Assembly: GCA_019009955.1 (NCBI GenBank)
Contig: CM032231.1
Coordinates: 36,570,001 to 36,634,000, forward strand
Source: Riptortus pedestris
Taxonomy: Eukaryota > Arthropoda > Insecta > Hemiptera > Alydidae
Direction: 5' to 3'
DNA: 64,000 nt
Shown here: positions 55,751-64,000 of the stretch, one piece after another
How positions within the stretch are numbered: position 1 is the first letter of the stretch
Layout: each line of letters starts with the position of its first letter
Made by a program: the position numbers and the translations under genes
The notes under the pieces: generated by a model
Told to the model about the DNA's origin: nothing
The model's input: only the letters and a program-made list of their open reading frames with translations
Databases searched by the model: none

Positions 55751-55904
55751 TTGTACGCTCGTTTAGTCCATCATTTACTATCCAATGAACTTTTGGAATT
55801 TGCCCATAAATGATATATAAATCCACAATACCACTTTATTTTAAGGGCATACGGCAAACAAGAAAGTTAGAACACTACATAAGTGTTTTAGGAGATATTT
55901 AAGG

Positions 55905-56018
55905 TCAATCAGTTATTGAGGTCGTTCTCATGATGCAATTTTTGAAAAACTTCCTCAAATGTCCATCGGTCCTACCCAGGAGATGACGAAAATCAGGTCC
56001 GCTCAAAACTATATATAT
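55905..56018 (+). mobile_element. HINE 5' block, forward
   Basis: AATCAGTTATTGAGGTCGTT CTCATGATGCAATTTTTG...CATCGGTCCTACCCAGGAGATGACG... runs to CTCAAAACTATATATA. The body is absent. Confidence 0.7.
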
Positions 56019-56149
56019 TATTATTAGAAGCGTATTGTCCAAATATTGGAAAGCGTTAAGCACTTTGACTAAATTATTGATGATTTTCTTGTTTCACCAG
56101 TATTCATTCATTCTATTGGAGAATGCCAATTTTCTTTCATCACACAGTG

Positions 56150-56457
56150 GCGGAAGTGCGCCGGAACAATAATAATAACGGTTGTCTCCGGTAGCTGTAG
56201 AGGTAACCAACCATAAGATAACCTGCCGGGAAGTGATGTAGGGAAACAGGAACAATATACGCCGTCAGGGCCAAGGGCCAGGGCAACATAAGTCAGTTAT
56301 GTAAATGGTGGAGACCAATATAGATGTGTTGCAGCCCAGTTGTGTGTGACTTAATTAATGTTCTTGTTACATGTTTTATTAACTATGTTACAACTTTCTA
56401 AAATAAAAAGTATGGTGTTTGAAACGTTTATTTACTTATTTAACGAAGAACGTTAAA
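56150..56457 (+). repeat. Candidate 5' LTR of the Gypsy element
   Basis: A GC-richer sequence directly upstream of the gag start contains AATAAA at 56402-56407 and ends ACGTTAAAG. It is followed by TGGTGACCCTCCGACGTGAT (56459 onward), which has the look of a tRNA primer-binding site in Mag/Gypsy-type elements. The LTR borders are inferred and no 3' LTR is in the window to compare. Confidence 0.4.
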
Positions 56458-56550
56458 GTGGTGACCCTCCGACGTGATTACCAAGGATTACCGAGTGATT
56501 ACCAAGGAAACTTTCTGTGAGTACGCTATTATTGTATTTAGCATTTCGTT

Positions 56551-56712
56551 ATGGACGGAACTGGACACAGCAAACCTGAGGCAGTATCAGCCTTCTCTAC
56601 AGTCGACAAAATACCACCCTTTTGGAAGAAAGATCCCGAGCTGTGGTTTTGCCAAATTGAAGCCATTTTTAATAGAGCTAATATAAGTAATAGCCTTAGA
56701 AAATTTTGGTGA
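56551..56712 (+). pseudogene. Gypsy gag N-terminal fragment
   Basis: From ATG 56551 the frame reads MDGTGHSKPEAVSAFSTVDK, then IPPFWKKDPELWFCQIEAIF, NRANISNSLRKFW and stop. The PPFW..DPELWF.Q.EA.F segment is typical of Mag-clade Gypsy gag N-termini. The stop at 56710-56712 is created at the junction with the TIR element inserted at 56711. Confidence 0.65.
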
Positions 56713-57008
56713 AAGTGCATTTTAGTTCCCCCCTTGGTGGCGCACGATGATGACGGCGGCCATCTTGTTTTTCTAACACCGAGGGTGGGGGTTTTGTTTT
56801 TCTTACTTTATCTTTTTTAACACTTTAAAATTTCCAAAATACACCATCGGCAGTTAAAACCAGGAGGGAGGGGGGGGGGGGGAATTTTAACTTAAATTTT
56901 GTTAACTCACCTAATTTGTTGAATCCTTAGACTGCGGAGACAAACAAGATAAACAAGATGTCGGACAGTGACATAACAAGATGGCGGCTAGGGGGAACTA
57001 AAATGCAC
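56711..57008. mobile_element. 298-bp TIR element inserted in the Gypsy remnant
   Basis: The left end contains AAAGTGCATTTTAGTTCCCC. The right end reverse-complements to AAAAGTGCATTTTAGTTCCC. Nested subterminal inverted repeats GCGGCCATCTTG / CAAGATGGCGGC follow. TTTTGGT is present at 56704-56710 and at 57009-57015, a possible 7-bp target duplication; the exact edges are ambiguous by about 3 bp. A poly-G run lies at 56870-56881. It is non-coding. Confidence 0.6.
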
Positions 57009-57015
57009 TTTTGGT

Positions 57016-58073
57016 CTGACCTCAAGAGGAAGAGTTGTGAAAGAGCTGTCCTCAGCTATTTCATCTGTACCACGTGATCACCCTTTTGCCAGCCTACTTC
57101 AAAAGTTCCCCGGAATCACCAGGCCTATTCCAACAAAGGAACCTCCACCACATAGTACAGAGCATATCATAGAAACAACTGGCCCTCCGGTATTTTCGAA
57201 GGCAAGAAGACTACCTCCCGAAAAATACAAGAAGGTAAAAGAAGAATTTTGGCTCATGGTAGAACAGGGAATTTGCAGAGCTTCGAAGAGCCAATGGGCC
57301 AGCGCTCTACACGTGGTAGACAAGCCAGGAGGAGGAATTCAGTCTTGCGGAAACTACAGGCAACTTAATTCTCAAACAGTTACAGACCGCTACGGAGTAC
57401 CCAATTTAATGGACTTCCACAATAACCTCCATGGAAAACCAATATTTTCTCGGTTAGATCTGGTACGAGCTTACTACCACATGCGAATACGAAAGGAGGA
57501 CATACCTAAAACAGCCGTTATCACACCATTTGGTTTATTTGAATTCACCCGAATGTGTTTTGGCCTGCGAAATGCTGCTCAAACATTTCAGAGATTCATG
57601 GATGAAATATTCCGCAACCTTGACTTTGTTTGGATTCTGTTGGACGACATGCTGATCGCCTCATCAAGCCAGAAGGAGCATATTGAATACCTTACTGAAG
57701 TATTTCGTCGGCTTGAGGAAAATGGTCTTACATTGAACCCTAAGAAATGCGAATTCCGTGTACAAGAACTTCGGATTTTAGGGTATCACGTCTCATCAGA
57801 AGGCATCGCGCCTCAGAAGGAAAAGATTCAAGCCATCACAGAGTACTCGAAACCTAAAGATGTAAAATCCCTTCGGAGATTTCTAGGGATGTTCAACTTT
57901 TATAGGCCTTGCCTACCCAAGGCAGCAGCTGTACAGAAGCCACTCAGTGTGTTCCTTCACGATTCCAAGAAGAACGACAAGAGGATCATCACTTGGGACG
58001 AGAAAAGCGAACAGGCATTCGAGCAGTGTAAATTACTCCTACAAGAAGCAGCTCTACTCTCACATCCTAAACC
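57016..58073 (+). pseudogene. Gypsy reverse transcriptase with start of RNase H, truncated
   Basis: This is the pol fragment of an LTR retrotransposon (Gypsy/Metaviridae-like); the RT copies element RNA into cDNA. The frame is open from 57010 with no ATG and reads through RT: FPGITRPIPTKEPPPHSTEH (pre-RT), SQWASALHVVDKPGGGIQSC, then FSRLDLVRAYYHM (motif A, catalytic Asp), PFGLFEFTRMCFGLRNAAQT (motif B), and LLDDMLIAS (motif C, both Asp present but the usual Tyr of Y-x-DD replaced by Leu). It then reads KCEFRVQELRILGYHVSSEG, SLRRFLGMFNFYRPCLP, and the first RNase H residues ITWDEKSEQAFEQCKLLLQE. The HINE at 58074 ends it. Protease, most of gag, the rest of RNase H and integrase are missing. 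The clean frame over about 350 codons suggests it degenerated recently or by deletions. Confidence 0.9.
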
Positions 58074-58178
58074 GAAGGGAAATCAGCTATTGAGGTCGTA
58101 CTCATGACGCGATTTTCGAAAAATTTCTTCAAATGCTCATCGATCCTACCCAGGAGATGACGAAAATGAGGTGCGTTC

Positions 58179-58254
<76 letters not shown>

Positions 58255-58865
58255 TCAACCGCAAAAAAAAACCGGACACTTCATTTTTGTCGTATTAAAA
58301 GCTAATTTTCAGAAATTTTTTTTATGTGGGTATTCTAGTTATTACAGAGAATTTAGAGTCTAAGTCCATTGAACTAATCTCTTCAGGATTAGTAAACAAT
58401 TAGATTAAACTCAGATTAGATTTATTTGTCGTGAAGTTGATCTATTCTAAACTGTAAGTAGTTTTTCGCACATTTAAACATCTTTAATTATTAACCAAGC
58501 ATTTTCTTTAATTAATGTTTTATTTTTATTTCGGTCCAGAATAATGGGTCTTTCAAACTTAGATGGAAGGCCGGAGCTTACGTTACATTGCCGAAATGCT
58601 TGGGGTAGCGAAGTCTACCATTCACTGTTATAAAAATGAAGAATAATTTTTCTTTTTTTAACGTGTTAATTTATCTTTTTCTTTTTTTTTATTTTGTATT
58701 TATTTGTAAATAATCAATAAAAATTATTCACTTTTGGCAGATTTTGTTTAAATAACCCATAGATTAACCAATTATTTTAATTAAAAAGATTAATATACAT
58801 ATATATTAAGTATTTAACAAAATTATAAGACTAAATCTAAGTGTCCGGTTTTTTTTTGCGGTTGA

Positions 58866-58941
<76 letters not shown>

Positions 58942-59394
58942 GTATATATGTATATTTGTCTGTTAACGCTCTAGCGGTTGTTTGGTCGTGACCAAACTCG
59001 ATATTTAAACGTTTTATGCAAAAAGGCAGATCAAGTTCGTTAATGGCTGAAATGGGACCAGTAGGAGGGGGGAGGGGGTCTAAAGGGGGATTTTCAAAAA
59101 TTCGAAATATCTCCGTTACCATACGTCGGATCAAAACATTGTATTGAACCAATCTTATTGTAAATTAATTTACTATAAATATTTTTCTATACATTTATTC
59201 TCTATCTTGAATATTAACCGAGATATTTGCATTTTTATTAAATTTGGGCCGATAACGGACGACTGAGTTCCCGCCAAAAGCTAGTTCGGCCCTTTGACGT
59301 AACTGTTCGGCTCTCGTATGGAGGTTTATTTATTGTATAACTTCACGTGGGAAATCTGCTTAGTTTACGCAGCCATTACGTGACGGACTTTTTT
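58074..59394 (+). mobile_element. HINE inserted in Gypsy, itself split by a Tc1-like element
   Basis: It starts AAGGGAAATCAGCTATTGAG (the first half of the terminal palindrome is missing) and enters (AT)n at 58184-58251. It is interrupted at 58252-58868 and resumes with (AT)n, (GTAT)n and TTTGTCTGTTAACGCTCTAG. The 3' end is complete: GGGAAATCTGCTTAGTTTAC GCAGCCATTACGTGACGGACTTTTTT. One side of the hairpin is damaged. Confidence 0.88.
58252..58868 (+). mobile_element. Tc1/mariner-like deletion derivative with perfect 30-bp TIRs
   Basis: Both ends are CACTCAACCGC + A9 + CCGGACACTT (58252-58281 and the reverse complement at 58839-58868), flanked by TA inside the host (AT)n array. Internally at about 58563-58645 the plus strand reads EGRSLRYIAEMLGVAKSTIH, a helix-turn-helix like the N-terminal DNA-binding domain of Tc1-type transposases. 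The catalytic domain is absent. At 617 bp it is a non-autonomous remnant that kept part of its gene. Confidence 0.88.
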
Positions 59395-59419
59395 ACTATT
59401 TTGGTCAACACCAATGATC

Positions 59420-59752
59420 ATATGTTAATGGCTATAATAGAAATAAATGGTTTAGGAGGGAGAATTCGAAAATTCAAAGTATCTCCGTTATTATGAGTTG
59501 GATTAGAAAATGTTTTAGACCCAATCCTGTTGATGTACTAGTGCTCTACAATTGTTTTCTTATAAATTTTTTCGTCAGTCAAATTCTAAACGAGTTATTC
59601 CTAGTCTCTTTGTTTTCAGCATTCATTATACCCCCACTTCTACTCATCGGATTTTTAATCAGAAATAGAGAATGTATGGTGGTATATCAAAAGTGTGACC
59701 AGCAGGTGGGATATCTGCTAAGTTTACGTAACCTCTGCGTGACGAACTTTTA
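59420..59752 (+). mobile_element. HINE fragment, 3' part
   Basis: The body (AAATTCAAAGTATCTCCGTT onwards) ends GATATCTGCTAAGTTTACGT AACCTCTGCGTGACGAACTTTT. This is the 3' end with a changed hairpin (ACGTAACCTCTGCGT). Confidence 0.7.
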
Positions 59753-60345
59753 TCAGATTTCCATTAAGGGAAATCAGCTATTGAGGTTGTACTCATGACG
59801 TAATTCTCGAAAAATTCGTTGAATGTCCATCGATATTACCTAGGGGATGACGAAAATTAGGTCCGTTCAAAACTATATACATTTGTCTGTTAACGCTCTG
59901 GCGGTCGTGCTTTTAATTCGATCGTTACCAAATTTCATTTTTAAACATTTTATGTAAAAATTATTAAGTTCGAAAATGGCTCAAATCGGACCAGTTGAAA
60001 GGGGGGGGGTGGTTTAGAGGGGAGCATTTTGAAAATAAAAAATATTTCTGTTATTATAAGTCGATGGAAAAATTATATATAACCAATATTATTGCAAATT
60101 TAATGTTGTAAAAATTTTCTTCTAAAAATCTTCTTCTCTGTATCATGAATATTGACCAAGATACTTGGATTTTTTTGTTTTCGGCTTTCAGTAAACCCCT
60201 ATTGCTACTCATGTCATATTAACTGTAAGCTGTTATTTCATGAACCTCTTTATTCCATGGTTAAATTTCAAATATGGTTTTCATTGAACTTTACTTTGTG
60301 AGATACATGCGAATATGTTGTGATGACGTCATCAATTAAGGTTTT
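59753..60345 (+). mobile_element. HINE copy, 5' end complete, 3' end lost
   Basis: CAGATTTCCATTAAGGGAAA TCAGCTATTGAGG starts it. The array is nearly absent (ACTATATACATTTG). The body passes through the second variant section (CAGTAAACCCCTATTGCTACTC), and the copy fades out near GATGACGTCATCAATTAAGG. It directly abuts the 3' end of the preceding copy. Confidence 0.7.
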
Positions 60346-60454
60346 TCTTTCTTTACTGGAAAATATTTACTTTACGAATACCATACTTGATATTTAACTG
60401 TTTCAGGCAATACTATAGATGACATTTGTTATAGGCTGACATCAGACCTGGAAT

Positions 60455-60703
60455 AGTGGGGTTTTAGAGGAGCGCGGGTGGTATTCGAAAATTCAAAATA
60501 TCTCTGTTGTTATAAGTCGAATCTTAAAATGTTATGGAACCAATCTTGTTAAACTATTGTTGATCTATGCATTTGGTCGTAACTCTAGTATTTACCGATT
60601 TCTACGTACTTTCTTGTTTTCTGCCGCCAGTACCGCCCCCCTTTAACTCACCAGCACGTGACAAATCTTAGTTTGCGCAGCCTCTACGGGAAGGACTTTT
60701 TTC
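60455..60703 (+). mobile_element. HINE fragment, 3' part
   Basis: The body from TAGAGGAGCGCGGGTGGTAT ends ACAAATCTTAGTTTGCGCAG CCTCTACGGGAAGGACTTTTTT, a decayed hairpin. Confidence 0.65.
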
Positions 60704-60705
60704 TT

Positions 60706-60804
60706 CACCTCCTCGGTAAGATCGATGGACATTTGAAGACATTTCGAAAATCGCGTCATGAATTCAGCCTCAATAGCTGATCTCCCTACAGGGGAATCTG
60801 TTAA
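60706..60804 (-). mobile_element. HINE 5' block
   Basis: CACCTCCTCGGTAAGATCGA TGGACATTTGAAGAC...CTCAATAGCTGATCTCCCTACAGGGGAATCTGTTAA. It lies tail to tail with the preceding fragment. Confidence 0.65.
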
Positions 60805-61282
60805 AATCTAAATACCTCGGTCTATATATTTGAGTTAGAGGAAACACACGTAGTGCAATAATTGTGGAAAATTCCATTTGTGTCACGATAACAGAAGAAT
60901 AACGGAAATATTTCGTATTTTTGATTCCCCCTTTTCCTGGTCTAACGTACTCGAACTTCAGATGACTTGAAATGCTTACAAGTCGTGTTAGGAAAATATC
61001 AAATAGAAATTACGAACTCTAGTGTAGGAGTAGGAAATTATATTAGATGTTTTTGATGAGAAATATTTCATCTATGCTAGTATAGGGTTTTATGCTATAG
61101 AACTATTTAATCATTAAGTTTTGCTATTGTAACAGTCCTGATGAAGAGAAAATATAGTCTTGAATACATTGGCCTAGACTGAAGTTCTAATTTTTGACTA
61201 CATAATTAAACTATTGAAAGAAAATGAAACATATTGTCAGTGTAGTGGCATTTATTTCAAAAGTCACTCTCGTCCATTTGCC
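60805..61282. other. Spacer with weak Penelope-like or HINE-like traces
   Basis: TCCTGATGAAGAGAAAATAT AGTCTTGAATACATTGG at about 61137-61173 resembles the CCTGATGAAGAG...GAAA motif found at many Penelope-like element and LINE termini. It is too short to assign. Confidence 0.3.
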
Positions 61283-61573
61283 GCCCAGATTTAATAAAAA
61301 TGCAAATATCTCGGTTAATATTCAAGATAGAGAATAAATGTATATAACAATATTTATAGTAAATTTAATTTGCAATAAGATTGATTCTGTGCAATTTTTC
61401 GATCCGACGTATAGTAACGGATATATTTCGTAAATTCTCTGCTCTAAACCCCCTCCCACTGGTCCGATTTCAGCCGTTAACGAACTTGATCTTTCTTTTT
61501 ACATAAAACGACTAAATATCTAGTTTGGTAACGATCAAACAAAAATTGCGACCGCTAGAGCGGTAACAGACAA

Positions 61574-61645
<72 letters not shown>

Positions 61646-61794
61646 GACCATTCAAAACTGCCTAAAGATATATACAGTTTTGAACGGACCTTATTTTCAT
61701 CATCTACTAAGTAGAATCGATGGACATTTGAAGAAAAATTACGAAAATTCCGTCATGAGTACAACCTCAATAGCTGATTTCCTAAATCTGCTAA
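61283..61794 (-). mobile_element. HINE copy, 3' truncated
   Basis: The body from AGATTTAATAAAAATGCAAA TATCTCGG is followed by a long array (GT then (AT)n, 61576-61642). Then TAGAGGACCATTCAAAACTG partially duplicates the next block, and the 5' end CTGATTTCCTAAATCTGCTAA has half of the palindrome deleted. It abuts the next copy. Confidence 0.75.
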
Positions 61795-62103
61795 AAGTAC
61801 GTCACGCAGGGCTCCATTAACTAAGCACATTTCCCACATCCGTCACATATTTTTATTTATCTCAAAACGTAAAAGTTTAATGAGAACAATATTTGGTATA
61901 TAGGGTTCAAATAAAGTTCTGCATAATATAACTGATGTTTGTTAATACGGCACAAGTAGGAATGGGGGTTTACTGATGAACGAAAATTAAAATAACGAAA
62001 TATCTGGGTTAATATTCAATTTAGAGAAAACATGTAAATTTTTCTTTTTAGATGAAACGATTATATATCGAGTTAGGTAACGATTAAACAAGAGCGTTAA
62101 CAG

Positions 62104-62147
<44 letters not shown>

Positions 62148-62190
62148 TATATATAATTGTGTTAATGTTTTCGACCAGGTTATATTTATA

Positions 62191-62550
62191 TATTGTGTTG
62201 TTATTCTTTTTGGAGTTTTGGTCAATGTTGGTGAAAAAATCTTAGTTTACGCCGATATTTCGAGAATCTTTATTTTCTCTTCTTCGGGACTGTAAAATTG
62301 CAGGTACTACTTTATCATATTGCACATTGTTATTAAACTATAGTGTAAAAGGTGGTGTCTTGGTAAGTAATGATAGAAAAAACACCACCTTTTACACCCA
62401 AGTTTAATAATAATGTGCAATATTATAAAGTAGTACCTGTAATTTTACAGTCCCGAAGAAGAGAAAATAAAGTTTCTCGAAATATTGGCATAAACTAAGA
62501 TTTTTTCACCAATATTGACCAAAACTCCAAAAAGAATAACAACACCATAT
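62191..62550. mobile_element. Long-armed palindrome (foldback element)
   Basis: The arms at 62191-62359 and 62382-62550 are about 169 bp each. They are inverted copies with roughly ten differences and a 22-nt loop. Arm landmarks are GGAGTTTTGGTCAATGTTGG, CTTCTTCGGGACTGTAAAAT and GTGTAAAAGGTGGTGT. The CGGGACTG...GAAGAAGAGAAAA...CTCGAAATATTGGC part resembles the termini of Penelope-like elements. There is no open frame. It is flanked by (TA) sequence of the host array. Confidence 0.85.
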
Positions 62551-62574
62551 GTATATATATATATATATCTTCTA

Positions 62575-63692
62575 TCTATATATATAAAAATTGTAACCTC
62601 TGTCTGTACATTGATTTTTTTCGCGAAATTTCACGATAACTTTTCGTTTCACATGTCATAGACACCATAACTGCATTTTGTTTCTTTCGTGTATGTTTGT
62701 TTGTTTGTTTGTTTGTTTGTTTGTTACCTTTTCACGCATAAACGGCTGAACCGAATTTTATGAAACATGGTATGTATATTACTACTAACCCAACTTAGAC
62801 TTTAGGCTATATTAATTTTCTCTGAGATGAACAGGAGTGGGGGTTATAAGGGAAGCCTGAAATTAAAAATAGCGATATTTCGTTTTCTATTGGTTTTTCG
62901 GCAAATATGCACATAACAAAAGATGTTTATTTTGTTATTTAGAGTAACTTTTGTTATATACACTTTTGTCGTATACCGAAGTTTAAATGCGTTATACGCT
63001 AAAAATTATAGCGGGAGTCAACAATATTATTTGCCAAAAAAGACTCAACCGAACTAAATAAAACTCGGTATGTGTATTAGCAGTAAGGCCTTCATTATAA
63101 TAAGCCATACCAACATTTTTATGGACGGGCAGGAGTGGGGGTTATAAGGGAAGCCTGAAATTAAAAATAGCGATATTTCGTTTCATATTGGTTTTTCCGC
63201 AAATATAAACATAACAAAAGTTGTTTATTTTGTTATTTGGAGTAACTTTTGTTATATACACTTTTGTCGTATACCTAAGTATAAATGAGTTATATGTTAA
63301 AACTTTAGCTGGAGCCAACAATTTTATTGGGCACTAACGGCTGAACCGAACTTAACAAAACTCGGTATGTCAATTACCATTAATTCTTCCATGATTATAA
63401 GTTATATTAAAATTGTTAGGTTCAAACGGGAGTGGGGTTATAAGGGAGGCCTGAAATAAAAATTCACCATATTTACATGTATAAGAGACGGGAAATATAA
63501 AAATATCGAAGACAGTGAAGCCTTATCGAACAAATAATTCTATTATTAGTAAATCCACGGCAACGACGGGTATCAATCCTAAACACTGGGACGGGTAAAT
63601 GTCAAAATATTGTGCAATGTAAAGCCCGCTAAAAAATACCATCACCATTCAGCCTCAAATGAATTCCCGGGCGAAGCCGGGTATCTGAGCTA

Positions 63693-63693
<1 letters not shown>
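62575..63693 (+). mobile_element. Non-autonomous Helitron, complete ends
   Basis: It starts TCTATATATATAAAAATTGT AACC after host A (62574). It ends with the hairpin CCCGGGCGAAGCCGGG (stems 63666-63670 and 63677-63681) and, 12 nt later, CTAG followed by host T (63694). There is no target duplication, as expected of rolling-circle insertion between A and T. The interior has (GTTT)n at about 62696-62723 and a tandem internal repeat of about 299 bp (see next entry). There is no Rep/helicase gene. Confidence 0.9.
62833..63460 (+). repeat. Internal ~299-bp tandem monomers of the Helitron
   Basis: GGAGTGGGGGTTATAAGGGA AGCCTGAAATTAAAAATAGC recurs at about 62833 and 63131, and in a changed form at 63430. 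Intervening segments (ATTTTGTTATTTAGAGTAAC / ACTTTTGTCGTATACC; AACCGAACT...ACTCGGTATGT) repeat in the same order. Confidence 0.75.
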
Positions 63694-63754
<61 letters not shown>

Positions 63755-63900
63755 GTATGTATGTATGTATATAATTTTGAACGGACTTCATTTTCGTCAT
63801 CTCCTGGGTAGGATACATGGACATTTGAGGAAATGTTTCGATAATCGCGTCATGAATACCATCTTAACAGCCTGCCGACGACCATAGGGGAATCTGCTAA

Positions 63901-64000
63901 TAACCATCAACCATTAACCATTAACTTTTTTTTTCAGTAAATTAGTCTTGGGCTTCCGTGAATAATACAGTTACGAAGTCTTATCATAAATTTCTAGTAC
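63901..64000. other. Window end, nothing recognised
   Basis: No feature. Confidence 0.4.

Larger units (their letters stand above)
61795..63900 (-). mobile_element. HINE copy containing two later insertions
   Basis: The left end is AAGTACGTCACGCAGGGCTC CATTAACTAAGCAC. The body is abbreviated, with (AT)n from 62107. A 360-bp palindrome (62191-62550) and a Helitron (62575-63693) interrupt the (AT)n array. The copy resumes at about 63755 with ATAATTTTGAACGGACTTCA and ends ATAGGGGAATCTGCTAA at 63900. Confidence 0.8.

Noticed and set aside
58074..58107. Last eleven codons of the Gypsy RT open frame (GNQLLRSYS)
   Set aside because: They are encoded by the HINE 5' end, not by Gypsy.

Overview
This window is AT-rich, intron-containing animal nuclear DNA, most likely from an arthropod. 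The evidence is a metazoan ubiquitin-eL40 (UBA52) gene with a near-canonical protein, a cecropia/Hsmar1-like mariner, RNase-H-bearing LINE remnants, a Gypsy reverse transcriptase and very dense (AT)n microsatellites. A copepod such as a sea louse would fit, but I cannot prove the species. Genuine host coding sequence is sparse: (1) the ubiquitin-L40 fusion gene on the minus strand (coding exons 54898-54709 and 47351-47155, 7.36 kb intron); (2) one GC-rich minus-strand exon near 34059-34320 that reads as the N-terminus of an ABCG1/ABCG4-type half-transporter; (3) a possible terminal exon of a small secreted protein at 9381-9740.

The dominant component is one interspersed family, present as roughly 30 complete or broken copies. 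Read in its own direction, it starts TTAGCAGATTTCCC inside a 28-nt near-palindrome. It then has about 100 bp of conserved sequence, an (AT)n array and about 600 bp of conserved body. It ends with an inverted copy of the 5' terminus (GGGAAATCTGCT), a 6-bp-stem hairpin ACGCAGCCCCTGCGT, and GACGGACTTTT. This is the layout of Helentron-associated elements (HINE / DINE-1-like): asymmetric terminal inverted repeats, an internal microsatellite, a 3' hairpin and T/T insertion. I use the name HINE below as an inference. Strands for these copies follow that orientation.

Other mobile DNA: canonical non-autonomous Helitrons (5' TCTATATATATAAA, 3' CCCGG...CCGGG hairpin, CTAG end) at 19053, about 25205-25291, 48408-48806 and 62575-63693; a nearly intact mariner with perfect 31-bp TIRs (28433-29723); a decayed second mariner (about 40130-40659); a Tc1-like deletion derivative (58252-58868); a hAT MITE with a perfect 8-bp TSD (23258-23471); a 100-bp foldback MITE (4215-4314); a 360-bp long-armed palindrome (62191-62550); an internally deleted Gypsy element (about 56150-58073); several LINE remnants; and an unusual TIR element (11080-12816, 6-bp TSD) carrying the decayed gene of an uncharacterised family.

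Layout: 1-11 kb is HINE copies, a LINE fragment and the possible secreted-protein exon. 11-13 kb is the unusual TIR element with a HINE nested in it. 14-23 kb is LINE tails, a Helitron, a large compound microsatellite and the hAT MITE. 24-33 kb is HINEs and the mariner. 34 kb is the ABCG exon. 35-42 kb has few repeats, with LINE and mariner remnants. 42-46 kb is clustered HINEs. 47-55.5 kb is the ubiquitin-L40 gene, whose long intron holds a HINE with a Helitron inside it and a 13-copy minisatellite derived from HINE sequence. 56-64 kb is a nest of Gypsy, HINEs, Tc1-like element, palindrome and Helitron. A recurring theme is that the (AT)n array of HINE copies is the site where Helitrons (A/T target) and Tc1/mariner elements (TA target) have landed.
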